Shown here: in pieces, positions 1 through 7,798 of the stretch | Numbering within the stretch: the stretch's first letter is position 1 | Layout: every line of letters begins with the position of its first letter | Assembly: GCA_902801415.1 (NCBI GenBank) | Contig: CADCIK010000014.1 | Coordinates: forward strand, 1 to 37,038 | Source: an uncultured Lachnospiraceae bacterium | GTDB lineage: Bacteria > Bacillota > Clostridia > Lachnospirales > Lachnospiraceae | Direction of reading: 5' to 3' | DNA: 37,038 nt | Translations under genes and position numbers: made by a program | Notes under the pieces: generated by a model | Databases searched by the model: none | What the model saw: the letters and a program-made list of their open reading frames with translations, nothing else | Told to the model about the DNA's origin: nothing

Positions 1-681
1 GTTATTGATCAGGCTCTCGCTGTCGAGAATGTTGATCATGCCTCTGCCGCCCTCAGTGGTCAGAAGGTCATAGATGTTGAGGCCGGGCTCGCCGAAGAAG
101 ACTTCGCCGCCGTCGATCTCAAGTGCCACGACCGCGCGAAGGATCGCCGCGATCGATGCGGGACTCATCTTGCCATACTGCGCTTCATACTCCTTGTGGT
201 TGGAGTTTACATGGTTGAGCATGGCCTTGAGGTCCTTGGTATCGATGAGGAGAAGACCGTTGTCATCCGCGATCTTGAACACGATCGACAGAATGTTGGT
301 CTGCAGCTCATTGAGCTTCATGATGCGCGACAGAAGAAGCGGTCCCATCTCAGAGATCGTAGTCCTGAGCTGGATGCCGTTCTGACCGTATATATCCCAG
401 AAAGTCACGGGATACCCCTGATAGAAAAATCCGTTCTCTTTGAGGTTGAATCTCTCGATCCTGGCCTGCATATCCTCACTGTCAATACCGGGCGCCATCA
501 TTCCGGCCAGATCCCCCTTGACATCCGCAAGGAATACCGGGACTCCCATATCGCTGAAAGCCTCGGCCATAACTCTGAGTGTTACCGTTTTGCCGGTGCC
601 GGTAGCTCCGGCAATAAGACCATGCCTGTTTGCTTTTCCGGGCAAAAGACAGATCTCTTCGTTGGCATCATTGAGTGCCAT
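1..681 (-). CDS. HerA-like DUF853 (YjgR-type) ATPase, C-terminus beyond window
   Basis: The reading frame enters from the left edge, so only the N-terminal ~227 residues are visible and the stop codon lies outside. A Walker A motif (GATGTGKT, about residues 26-33) is followed by a stretch reading FLADVKGDLAG, which is characteristic of the DUF853/YjgR branch of HerA-FtsK-like ATPases. Family members are cytoplasmic NTPases of poorly defined role, so no process is assigned. The ATG at 681 is the first usable start after an in-frame TAA. The codons just before it (reading DGKVW) match where many homologues begin, as I recall them, so the true N-terminus may use an unusual start or the family start has shifted. 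It lies 37 bases after the DltD-like gene on the same strand with no terminator visible, so it may share that transcript. Confidence 0.8.
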   Translation of the reverse strand, partial: MALNDANEEICLLPGKANRHGLIAGATGTGKTVTLRVMAEAFSDMGVPVFLADVKGDLAGMMAPGIDSEDMQARIERFNLKENGFFYQGYPVTFWDIYGQNGIQLRTTISEMGPLLLSRIMKLNELQTNILSIVFKIADDNGLLLIDTKDLKAMLNHVNSNHKEYEAQYGKMSPASIAAILRAVVALEIDGGEVFFGEPGLNIYDLLTTEGGRGMINILDSESLINN

Positions 682-718
682 CCAAACTTTACCATCCTTT
701 CGTGTATGAAATTACTAA

Positions 719-1774
719 TTACTTTCTTTTCTTACTTTCTTTTTCTCTCTTCTTGAGCTCTTTCATGTATTTCTTCTTCTGCCTGTAGATGTCTGCAAAA
801 GAAATTCTGTCCATGTCCTTCACAAGCTGGTCAAAGGCGACCAGTTCTTCATCCCAATCCCTGTAAGCCTCATCACCCCTGTGGTCAACGAGATCCGTGT
901 GCTCCTTAAGGTACTCGCCCAAGTAAGCTGTCACTTTCATACAGCCGTGGTAATTCATATGGTCACCGGCGTCATTGGTATCCCTTGTCCAGTCGATTCC
1001 AACCTCGTCAATCCGCTGGTTCAGGTCAATATAATCGACGCCTTCCTCCCTTGCGAATTCTTCTGCCGCTTCAATTCTCTTACGATTGTAGTTTATAGGA
1101 GATACTGTACTGTAAACAATGATCTTGATCCCGCGCTCATCGCAGAACTTCTTGATCCTGTTAAACCACATGCGGTTCAGCCAGGAAAAAGTCATACGCT
1201 GACTCTTATCTTCCAGTTCAAGATCCAGATAATTGTCCGGTCCGTCATAGGACCAGACATGATCATTGATCGTATATCCTCTGTGATAGATCATGACTCC
1301 GGGCATCTCGACCAGGGCCTTCCATATGTTGTGATACTTAAGGAAAGGCACCCTGTAATAAATAGGCTGGGAAAGCAGCATCTGGGTGTCCTCACCGAGG
1401 CTGTAACGAAACAGGTACAGCGACTCGATCAAAAGCACTTTGGGCTTTTGGTTCTTGCACGCGTTCAGAATGTAATAATAGGACTCTGCCATGCGCAGAC
1501 CGTCCGCTCCGATATTAAATCCAGTGTATCCCTGCTGTCTCCACAGATCCACAGGACTGAACGTACATGTGGCCAGGCTGTCTCCGATATTGAGGACATC
1601 AATCGTGTTCTCAGGCTGCTCGGTCATCTGCACATATCGCGCATCTCTGTTCTGGATCAGTTTTTCATCAAACCACTTCTGCGGCTTCATCATAAGCGAA
1701 AAGATCAACAGCAGAACAAGAAAAATCGAGCAGAAGAGTATGATCTTCAGTATATTCTTCGTCTTTTGCTGCAT
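719..1774 (-). CDS. DltD-like SGNH-fold membrane-anchored protein (copy 1)
   Basis: About 351 residues with one N-terminal membrane segment (about residues 8-30) and the rest probably extracytoplasmic. A GDSL-type block (NIGDSLA) and a late D-x-x-H block (DAGDHMN) fit an SGNH hydrolase/DltD-type fold. The C-terminus carries a DHRG...W motif shared with the paralogue at 6691-7719. In dlt systems DltD acts with DltB to move the aminoacyl group onto the acceptor polymer, and that role is inferred here from position immediately after the MBOAT gene. Start: an ATG at 1774 has a GGGG stretch 11 bases upstream. An in-frame ATG at 1792 would overlap the MBOAT gene by 14 bases and has no visible ribosome site. 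Sequence-level similarity to true DltD is weak, so an AlgX/AlgJ-like acetyl-transfer partner is an alternative. Confidence 0.75.
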   Translation of the reverse strand: MQQKTKNILKIILFCSIFLVLLLIFSLMMKPQKWFDEKLIQNRDARYVQMTEQPENTIDVLNIGDSLATCTFSPVDLWRQQGYTGFNIGADGLRMAESYYYILNACKNQKPKVLLIESLYLFRYSLGEDTQMLLSQPIYYRVPFLKYHNIWKALVEMPGVMIYHRGYTINDHVWSYDGPDNYLDLELEDKSQRMTFSWLNRMWFNRIKKFCDERGIKIIVYSTVSPINYNRKRIEAAEEFAREEGVDYIDLNQRIDEVGIDWTRDTNDAGDHMNYHGCMKVTAYLGEYLKEHTDLVDHRGDEAYRDWDEELVAFDQLVKDMDRISFADIYRQKKKYMKELKKREKESKKRK

Positions 1775-1778
1775 ACCG

Positions 1779-3362
1779 TCAGAACCCCGCATAAATCAAA
1801 TCTACCGGCTGATAACCGGTACCATAAGCGCCAAACAGGAGCAGTGCGAACACAAGCGTAAAGAGGATGCTCCATCTTGCCGGTGTCGCAGACTCCAGGA
1901 TCTTCTTCCGCGCGTCCCATCCGTGCTCTTTCAGGAAGCCTACGATCCATACGATAATGCATCCGCCAACGATCGCATATACGTCGCCTGTCGTCAGAAG
2001 GTCATCCGGCCAGTATTTCCAGATCGAGCTGATATGGAAATTGCCGAAAATACTGAAGAACATCTCGAAACCGGCCGTGAGAGTCTTCGCGTTGAAGAAC
2101 AGCTCTCCGGTGAAGATGATGACCCAGGTCTTGAGGATCCGCAGCGTCTTGAACCAGGAAGCGTTGGGATCGATGCCCAGCTTCTTGTTTCTCTTTTCCT
2201 TGAGCGGCTCCAGCGCGACGCCGAGAAGCAGGATGACAAAATAGTACATGCCGTAAAACAGGTACTTCCATCCGGCTCCGTGCCACACACCGGTCGCGAC
2301 CCAGACGGGGAAAAGCGCCATGGCGGAGGTTCCTACCATGGACCAGTACTTGCCGTATTTCTTTCTGGCCTTCTTGCTCCAGTTCTTGACCATCGGGGAT
2401 ACGGTCATAGGATAAAACACGTAGTTCTTAAACCAATTGCCCAGACTCATGTGCCAGCGGCGCCAGAATTCAGCCGCGCTCTGCGCGGAGAAGGGCTGGT
2501 TGAAGTTCTCCGGGATTGTCACGCCGAAAATCTTGCCGCTTCCGATGACGATATCGATACTGCCGGAAAATTCCATGTACAGCTGGATCGTGTACGTGAT
2601 CGCGGCCATGATGATGAAACTGCCGTGATAGTTCTTGTAGTTGCCAAAAATCAGATTGGTCAGAAGCGTGAGTCTGTCAGAGACCACCATCTTCTTGGAG
2701 AGGCCCCAGAGAATGCGCAGAAGGCCCTCGTTGATATTGGCCATCTGAATGGGTGCGCCGCTGAAAAGCGCTTCAGCTGTATCCGGAAATCTCGCGATCG
2801 GGCCTTCCATGATCTGAGGGAAAAAGCTCAGAAACAGAGCCACTTTGCCCAGATGCTTCTCGGCCGGGTAGCGCTCCCAGTATACATCCGCCATGTATCC
2901 GACGGCTTCCAGGGTATAGAAAGAAATTCCCATGGGGAACAGCACTCTGGCCATAGGAAGCTTAGCGCCGAGCGCACCAAGGAAAACATTCACGTTCTGC
3001 GCCACGAAATTGTAGTAATTGACGTAGAACAAAATACCAAGCAGAACAAGGACTCCCAGCCGGAGTACTTTTACTCGCTTTTTCTGAAAGTCCTTCTTAA
3101 CCTCGCTTTTCTGTTTGCGGTCAGCGCATTCCTTCTGCTTCTGCGCGCTCTGCGCCCCGAGATCGTCCATCCAGAGGGCGATCTTCCAGGTGAAGGCAGA
3201 CGTTGCCATAAGAAGCAGCACAAGGAATCTGCTGAATGAAAAATACAGCACATAGCTGGCGGAGAGCAGAACTCCCCACCGCTTGTTGCGCGGTACCAGC
3301 TGGTATATAAGCATCACAAGAGGCAGAAATACCAACAGGTACAGATTTGTATGTATCGCCAT
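1779..3362 (-). CDS. MBOAT-family membrane acyltransferase (DltB/AlgI-like)
   Basis: A 527-residue polytopic protein. The MBOAT signature is clear: EFWRRWHMSLGNW near residues 298-310 and GVWHGAGW near 358-365, where His361 is the expected catalytic/conserved histidine. MBOAT proteins such as DltB and AlgI move acyl groups from a cytoplasmic carrier to an extracytoplasmic acceptor. A strongly charged, Lys/Glu-rich stretch (about residues 66-100) splits the first membrane segments and is probably a cytoplasmic loop. The gene sits 4 bases downstream of the carrier-protein gene and abuts the DltD-like gene, which is the order DltC-like, DltB-like, DltD-like. This context favours transfer of a carrier-bound aminoacyl group rather than alginate-style acetylation. 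The acceptor is unknown. Confidence 0.9.
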   Translation of the reverse strand: MAIHTNLYLLVFLPLVMLIYQLVPRNKRWGVLLSASYVLYFSFSRFLVLLLMATSAFTWKIALWMDDLGAQSAQKQKECADRKQKSEVKKDFQKKRVKVLRLGVLVLLGILFYVNYYNFVAQNVNVFLGALGAKLPMARVLFPMGISFYTLEAVGYMADVYWERYPAEKHLGKVALFLSFFPQIMEGPIARFPDTAEALFSGAPIQMANINEGLLRILWGLSKKMVVSDRLTLLTNLIFGNYKNYHGSFIIMAAITYTIQLYMEFSGSIDIVIGSGKIFGVTIPENFNQPFSAQSAAEFWRRWHMSLGNWFKNYVFYPMTVSPMVKNWSKKARKKYGKYWSMVGTSAMALFPVWVATGVWHGAGWKYLFYGMYYFVILLLGVALEPLKEKRNKKLGIDPNASWFKTLRILKTWVIIFTGELFFNAKTLTAGFEMFFSIFGNFHISSIWKYWPDDLLTTGDVYAIVGGCIIVWIVGFLKEHGWDARKKILESATPARWSILFTLVFALLLFGAYGTGYQPVDLIYAGF

Positions 3363-3366
3363 TGAA

Positions 3367-3594
3367 TCAGTTCTCCTGAAGTCTCTGGATCATGCTCCAC
3401 ATTGCTTTCGCAGAGTTGAAGTTTTCGGGTGTCATCTCAGCCGCGTCAACTTCAATGTCAAATGTCTCCTCGATCTCGCCGATCAGTGTAATGATCCCGA
3501 AAGAATCCAGAATGTGATCATCAATGAGCTTTGTCTCTGTCTCATAATCTACAGAGTCGTCAATATCCTGCAGGATCTCAAGTAATTGTTCCAT
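3367..3594 (-). CDS. Acyl/aminoacyl carrier protein (DltC-like)
   Basis: A 75-residue acidic protein with the DSFG motif expected around the phosphopantetheine-bearing serine (Ser31). Length and helix pattern fit the PP-binding/DltC family. The ATG at 3594 is chosen because AGGAGG lies 4 bases upstream. A longer open frame to 3657 has no ribosome site and would add a non-ACP-like N-terminus. It lies between the PLP decarboxylase and the MBOAT gene and is the likely acceptor of the amino acid activated by the adenylation enzyme at 4934-6457. The 133-base gap upstream is unusually long for this cluster and holds hairpins and a possible internal promoter. Confidence 0.9.
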   Translation of the reverse strand: MEQLLEILQDIDDSVDYETETKLIDDHILDSFGIITLIGEIEETFDIEVDAAEMTPENFNSAKAMWSMIQRLQEN

Positions 3595-3627
3595 AATTCC
3601 TCCTAGTGTATATATTTTAATATGATT

Positions 3628-3656
3628 ATCATAACGTATTTGCCCCGAAACTGCCA
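3628..3656 (-). promoter_or_regulatory. Possible internal promoter before carrier-protein gene
   Basis: On the minus strand TGGCAG (3651-3656) and TATGAT (3628-3633) are spaced 17 bases apart, and the -10 is about 34 bases before the carrier-protein ATG. The -10 is good and the -35 poor. It would let the carrier, MBOAT and DltD-like genes be expressed separately from the adenylation and decarboxylase genes. Confidence 0.35.
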
Positions 3657-3687
3657 CTCCCTAAAGGAAAAACAACCTGTCAGTATT

Positions 3688-3717
3688 CGGTCCTGAACCG
3701 CCTCTCCCTGAAGGGAG
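3688..3717 (-). other. Tandem hairpins in the decarboxylase-carrier gap
   Basis: Two small stem-loops lie in the gap: CTCCCT/AGGGAG with a two-base loop (3704-3717) and CGGT/ACCG with a five-base loop (3688-3700). A short T-rich run follows on the minus strand near 3668-3675. The T run is about 13 bases from the second stem, so this is at best a weak terminator or a transcript-processing or stabilising element. Confidence 0.4.
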
Positions 3718-3727
3718 CGCATTCCGA

Positions 3728-4921
3728 TCAGTATCGGGCCATGTTCAGAGTATAGGACTGGATCTGGGTCCTTGCGGGGATAAATCCCTCTTCCGCTCCG
3801 TAGAGAACGACTGCGGGCAGCTCATGACTCAGAAACAGGGACATTCCCTCATAGACACTGTATGCGCCGGTCTTGTGGAAGACGATGCGGTCTCCCAGCG
3901 CGATCGCTGCGGGAAAACTGCGGCAGAGCACGTCGTTCATCGTGCAGAGGGAACCGTAGATGCCCCACTCCGCTTCAAGACGGTCCGCGGATTCATCTAC
4001 GGGGATCACGGACATCTGCGGGCGGTACATGCCCTTGATCTGTCCGTCATAGTTGATCTGGTGAATGCCGCCGTCCACAAGGCATACTGCATTGCCGTTG
4101 TTGTTCTTGATGTCCAATGCGGTCGTCACATAACATCCGCACTCAGCCGCATAGGCCCTTCCCATCTCGATCGTGACAATGCCTTTCCACTGCATATCCC
4201 TGACCATCTGCCTGAAAAGGGCAAGATTTTCGGGGGTTCTGAGGTCCTCATCCTTCTTCTGGTCCTCAAAATAGGAAACGGCAAAGCCTGTGCCGTACTC
4301 CAGCTCCGGAACTTCAAAGTCCGCTTCTTCACGCAGACGCGCAAAGAACGCGTCCAGTGTCTTGAGCTCTTTTTCATGCTTCTTGAGCTTCTTCTTCTGC
4401 GTCCCCGAGAAGAAATGGATCCCGGCGAACTCGATGTGCGGGAACTTCTCCCTGTCCCTGATCAGTCCGCAGATCGTGTCCTCATCCATGCCGAACTGGC
4501 TTCCGTTTGTGAGACGGGGATATACGCGGAGCGTCTTGTCATGCGCGTCAGCCCAATCGGAAAGCATCTGCAGCTGAAGCGGGGATTCCGCTGTATAGCG
4601 AGCGGCATCCTGTCCGTACTCCAGGATCTCCATGAGATCCTCACGGATCTTGAGAACGCCGGAAATATAGAGCTTCTCCGCGGGGATCGCGAGATCTCTG
4701 CAGATTCTGAACTCGCCCATGGAGCACACCTCGATGCGTTCCACCTGCTTGGACATCTCCAACGTCAGGAACGGATTCGTCTTCATGGAATAGGTCAGTT
4801 CGATCTCCCCTTCAAATGCGTCGCGAAAGCTCTGCACGCGCTCGCGGATGCAGTCGAGATCAAATAGATAAAGCGGGGTGCCGAAGCGTTCCGCTGCTTC
4901 CTTGATTTTGCTCAGTTCCAT
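3728..4921 (-). CDS. PLP-dependent fold-III amino acid decarboxylase in dlt-like cluster
   Basis: 397 residues, matching the Orn/DAP/Arg decarboxylase group 2 (alanine-racemase-like barrel plus C-terminal beta domain). Visible active-site blocks are YSMKTNP with the PLP lysine Lys47, HFFSGTQ around His169, EMGRAY (252-256) in the phosphate-binding position, GSLCTMND with the catalytic-type Cys326 and Asp330, and GAYSVYEG (352-359). These are the marks of a decarboxylase rather than a simple alanine racemase. It is clearly different from the lysA-type enzyme at 8568-9863. Placement between an adenylation enzyme and its carrier protein recalls BtrK, which decarboxylates a carrier-bound glutamyl group in butirosin synthesis, but it could equally make a free amino acid or amine. 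Spacing to the upstream adenylation gene is 12 bases. The substrate is unknown. Confidence 0.85.
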   Translation of the reverse strand: MELSKIKEAAERFGTPLYLFDLDCIRERVQSFRDAFEGEIELTYSMKTNPFLTLEMSKQVERIEVCSMGEFRICRDLAIPAEKLYISGVLKIREDLMEILEYGQDAARYTAESPLQLQMLSDWADAHDKTLRVYPRLTNGSQFGMDEDTICGLIRDREKFPHIEFAGIHFFSGTQKKKLKKHEKELKTLDAFFARLREEADFEVPELEYGTGFAVSYFEDQKKDEDLRTPENLALFRQMVRDMQWKGIVTIEMGRAYAAECGCYVTTALDIKNNNGNAVCLVDGGIHQINYDGQIKGMYRPQMSVIPVDESADRLEAEWGIYGSLCTMNDVLCRSFPAAIALGDRIVFHKTGAYSVYEGMSLFLSHELPAVVLYGAEEGFIPARTQIQSYTLNMARY

Positions 4922-4933
4922 ACTTGTCCTTTC

Positions 4934-6457
4934 TTATTTCGCCGCGATCAGGGAACGGAAATAAGCCCTGTCGATCTTGCCGTTCTTATTGTAAGGCATC
5001 TCGTCCACGCGGTTGATCCTTCCGGGAACCATGTAGGCCGGTACTTTCTCTTTGAGTCTGACCCTGACTTCCTTGGGCTCGATCTCTCCCAGGTACCAGC
5101 ATACGATCCTGTTCTTGGCTTCATCAAACAGACAGACCGCTCTCTCCACGCCGTCCAGCGCCATGAAGTTGGTCTCGATCTCCTCGAGCTCGATGCGGTG
5201 TCCCATGTGCTTGATCTGGAAATCGCCTCTTCCGGCAAAATACAGCTCGCCGTCCGTTCCGTACGCGGCCAGGTCGCCGGTCTTGTAGACGCGCTCCGTA
5301 TTGCCGTTCAGATCATACATGATGAACTGCTTCGCTGTCTGCTCGGGATTGTTGTAATATCCGATCGCCAGTGACTCGCCGGCGCAGCAGATCTCTCCGG
5401 ATACGCCGGGTTCGGTGACGACCTTTCCCTCATCATCCATAAGGAAGACCGTTCTGCCGGGGAAAGCGCCGCCGATCGGCAGCTTTTCCGTCTTCTCGAA
5501 GGTCCTGTTGATCCTGTAGTATGTGCAGTTGCAGGTGATCTCGGACGGGCCGTACAGGTTGACAAACTCCGTGCCCGGAAGCGCCGCCTGCCACATCTGC
5601 AAGTGCTTGATGGGCATGACCTCGCCGCTGAACATGATGATCCTGACCTTCTCCGGCACCTTGTACTTGAGGCCCTTGAGACCTGACACGATGCAGAGCG
5701 CGGATACGGCCCACACCAGTACAGTCACATTCTTGTCGCAGAGATAGTCCAGAAGCCTGGGCGGCGTGCTGAAAAACTCTCTGGGGATCAGGACGACTTC
5801 CGCACCGGTAAACATTGCGGAGTAAAGATCCTTGACGGATACGTCAAAGTCAAAAGGCGCCTGGTTGCCGATGATATCCTCACTTGTGATCCCGAAGATC
5901 TGCGTGAAATGGCCGATGAAGTCGATCACGGACCTGTGGGCGACAACAATTCCCTTGGGATTGCCTGTGGAACCCGAAGTGAATACGCCGTACAGGGGAT
6001 CCTCCCCGGTCAGCTTCTCACGGATCGCCTGCAGCTTCTCTTCTGCTCCGTCATGCGCCTCATCCGCTTTCTCGTAAAGTTCCTCGAGATACACAACCTC
6101 TCCTGCATATCCGGAGGCTGCCAGCTGTTCCCTTCTGGCCTCGTCCACGACGACGATCTTTGATTCGAGGACCTGAAGGATCTTGCGGATCCTCTCCGGC
6201 GGCTGCTCGGGATTGACGCTCACATAAAATCCGCCCGCATAGGCGACGCCGTACATGCAGGACAGTGTAGCGGTGCTTTTCTCCGCAAGGATCGCAACGG
6301 GTTCATTCATGTGGATCTTATCGCACATAATACCCGCGATCCCCTTTGCCTTCTTAACAAGTTCCGTATAAGTGAGGCAAACCGAACCGTCATCGACGGC
6401 GGGACGGTTTCCGAATTCTTTTTCTGTTAATTCCAGTCTGTCAAGTATCGTTTTCAA
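4934..6457 (-). CDS. Amino acid adenylation enzyme (DltA-like AMP-forming ligase)
   Basis: A stand-alone ANL-superfamily adenylation domain, ~507 residues from the TTG start. Core motifs are present in order: TSGSTGNPKG (A3, ~160-169), FDFDVSVKD (A4), NLYGPSE (A5), YKTGDLA (A7), GRGDFQIKHMGHRIELEEIE (A8) and NKNGKID with the catalytic lysine (A10). The Asp in the A4 block is kept, which in NRPS-type domains contacts the substrate alpha-amino group, so an alpha-amino acid activated through its alpha-carboxylate is likely. It would load the carrier protein at 3367-3594. Start: TTG at 6457 has AAAGGAGAG just upstream. ATGs at 6487 and 6502 lack a ribosome site and lie at or before the predicted transcription start. 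It is the first gene of the cluster. D-alanine is the default guess, but the neighbouring decarboxylase argues for another substrate. Confidence 0.88.
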   Translation of the reverse strand: MKTILDRLELTEKEFGNRPAVDDGSVCLTYTELVKKAKGIAGIMCDKIHMNEPVAILAEKSTATLSCMYGVAYAGGFYVSVNPEQPPERIRKILQVLESKIVVVDEARREQLAASGYAGEVVYLEELYEKADEAHDGAEEKLQAIREKLTGEDPLYGVFTSGSTGNPKGIVVAHRSVIDFIGHFTQIFGITSEDIIGNQAPFDFDVSVKDLYSAMFTGAEVVLIPREFFSTPPRLLDYLCDKNVTVLVWAVSALCIVSGLKGLKYKVPEKVRIIMFSGEVMPIKHLQMWQAALPGTEFVNLYGPSEITCNCTYYRINRTFEKTEKLPIGGAFPGRTVFLMDDEGKVVTEPGVSGEICCAGESLAIGYYNNPEQTAKQFIMYDLNGNTERVYKTGDLAAYGTDGELYFAGRGDFQIKHMGHRIELEEIETNFMALDGVERAVCLFDEAKNRIVCWYLGEIEPKEVRVRLKEKVPAYMVPGRINRVDEMPYNKNGKIDRAYFRSLIAAK

Positions 6458-6465
6458 AAACTGAT

Positions 6466-6474
6466 CTCTCCTTT
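6466..6474 (-). promoter_or_regulatory. Ribosome binding site selecting a TTG start
   Basis: AAAGGAGAG on the minus strand ends 8 bases before TTG at 6457. The two upstream in-frame ATGs have no comparable site. This makes the shorter adenylation enzyme, beginning KTILDRLEL after the initiator, the better-supported product. Confidence 0.6.
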
Positions 6475-6492
6475 CCTGTTCAAACATGCTGA

Positions 6493-6501
6493 TGTATAAC
6501 A
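6493..6501 (-). promoter_or_regulatory. Extended -10 promoter of the dlt-like cluster
   Basis: TGTTATACA on the minus strand is an extended -10 (TGn before TATACA) and lies inside a longer GTGTTATAC string also found upstream of the mmdA gene. No good -35 is seen, as expected for extended -10 promoters. Transcription would start near 6486, leaving about 30 bases to the TTG start of the adenylation gene. Confidence 0.45.
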
Positions 6502-6570
6502 CACCTAATCTACCTTAATCGTAAATACTCTTTTTTGCAATACTCTTACAGCCTAAATCTCGGGAAATTC

Positions 6571-6600
6571 TCGACAAACAGCGGGCTTCTGGATTATACT
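6571..6600 (+). promoter_or_regulatory. Promoter of the divergent DltD-like gene
   Basis: TCGACA (6571-6576) and TATACT (6595-6600) are 18 bases apart on the plus strand, about 90 bases before the ATG at 6691. It faces away from the adenylation-gene promoter, so the two transcription units diverge from this 200-base region and could share regulation. Confidence 0.45.
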
Positions 6601-6690
6601 GAGTATTCGGATTAAAATATAAATGACACAGTGTTTTGGCAGAGCTCCCCGGAGCCTTTCCATCAACTTAACCGCATTATAAAGGAAAAC

Positions 6691-7719
6691 ATGAAAACAG
6701 GATCTACTTCCGGCGAAGCTGTTTCGCTTAAATCATTTTTCAGAATACTGCTGTTCGGATGTATTCTGTCCCTTTTACTGACTATAGCCGGTATCGTGCT
6801 CAATCCGGGCAAGTTCTTTCTGGAAGGGCACATCAAGGACAGGAACGCGCGGTACGCGGAGATCATGACGGTCCCGCGGGACTGCATCGATATATATAAT
6901 GTAGGAAACAGTCTTGCCATGGTCGGCATATCGCCCATGGATCTGTGGAATGACGAGGGCTTCGCCTCCTTCAATCTCTGTAAAGGCGCTTCCCGCACGT
7001 CGGAGGCTTATTATCTGCTGCGGCACGGCCTCAAATATCAGCATCCCAGGGTGATCATGATCGAGACCAATATGATGTTCCGCTCCGACGATCCGCTGAC
7101 GGACGCGCAGGCTGCAGTCTCCGAGATCTTCCAGTACTATTTCCCTTTCATCCGCTTCCACAATCTCTGGCAGTCGATCGGAAAAAAGGAAGGCAGTATC
7201 AGGGAATACTACATGGGCTATCTGGTCAGCGAGCACATAATGCCCTATACGGGAGACCTCGATTATTTAAAGCCGACGGACGAAGTCAAAGAGATCGATC
7301 CCATGTCGGTCTTTTATATGGACCGGATCCTCCGCCTCTGTGAGAAGGAGAATATCGACGTCATTCTCTACAGCCTCTGCTCTCCCAAGTGCTATGACAC
7401 GACGCGGCTCAATGCGATCAGGAATTACGTCTCTTCCCGCGGCGTAAACTACATCGATTTCAATCAGAACTGGAAGGAAATGGGGATCGACTGGAGCCAC
7501 GACACCCGCGACGAGGGCGACCATCTCAACGAATACGGCGTCGCCAAGGTGACTTCCTATATGGGGCAGTACCTGCGCGAGCACTACGACCTTCCCGATC
7601 ATCGGGGAGAAGCGGACTACAGCAGCTGGGACGATCTCTACACCGCCTACCTGCAGACCCTCAAGGATATGGAAGGCGTGAGCTACTACATGCTGGAGGG
7701 CGACACGGTCTACGACTGA
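6691..7719 (+). CDS. DltD-like SGNH-fold membrane-anchored protein (copy 2)
   Basis: 342 residues with an N-terminal membrane segment (about residues 16-38) and an exported remainder. It is a clear paralogue of the protein at 719-1774: both share the DRNARY/NRDARY block, the serine block (NVGNSLA here, NIGDSLA there), YIDFNQ/YIDLNQ, the DEGDHLN/DAGDHMN block and a C-terminal DHRG...W motif. The GDS aspartate is Asn here, while the serine and the late Asp-His pair are kept. The ATG at 6691 is chosen because AAAGGAAAAC precedes it; a longer frame from 6631 lacks a site. It is transcribed divergently from the dlt-like cluster and ends at the shared terminator at 7762-7798. It may offer an alternative acceptor specificity, but that is inference. 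Confidence 0.78.
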   Translation: MKTGSTSGEAVSLKSFFRILLFGCILSLLLTIAGIVLNPGKFFLEGHIKDRNARYAEIMTVPRDCIDIYNVGNSLAMVGISPMDLWNDEGFASFNLCKGASRTSEAYYLLRHGLKYQHPRVIMIETNMMFRSDDPLTDAQAAVSEIFQYYFPFIRFHNLWQSIGKKEGSIREYYMGYLVSEHIMPYTGDLDYLKPTDEVKEIDPMSVFYMDRILRLCEKENIDVILYSLCSPKCYDTTRLNAIRNYVSSRGVNYIDFNQNWKEMGIDWSHDTRDEGDHLNEYGVAKVTSYMGQYLREHYDLPDHRGEADYSSWDDLYTAYLQTLKDMEGVSYYMLEGDTVYD

Positions 7720-7761
7720 CCTGTCCGCTGCGCGGGCTGAAGGCCCCTATACCGACATCAT

Positions 7762-7798
7762 AAAAACGGATGGTTTCTCAGTGAAACCATCCGTTTTT
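7762..7798. terminator. Bidirectional terminator between converging genes
   Basis: A perfect 16-base stem (AAAAACGGATGGTTTC, 7762-7777, with its complement 7783-7798) has a five-base loop and T runs on both strands. It serves the plus-strand DltD-like gene and the minus-strand HAD gene. The loop contains the HAD stop codon (7778-7780), so the last HAD codons form one arm. Confidence 0.9.

Noticed and set aside
1491-3239. 582-codon plus-strand open frame opposite the MBOAT gene
   Set aside because: The minus strand has clear MBOAT motifs and membrane segments. The plus frame has shadow composition.
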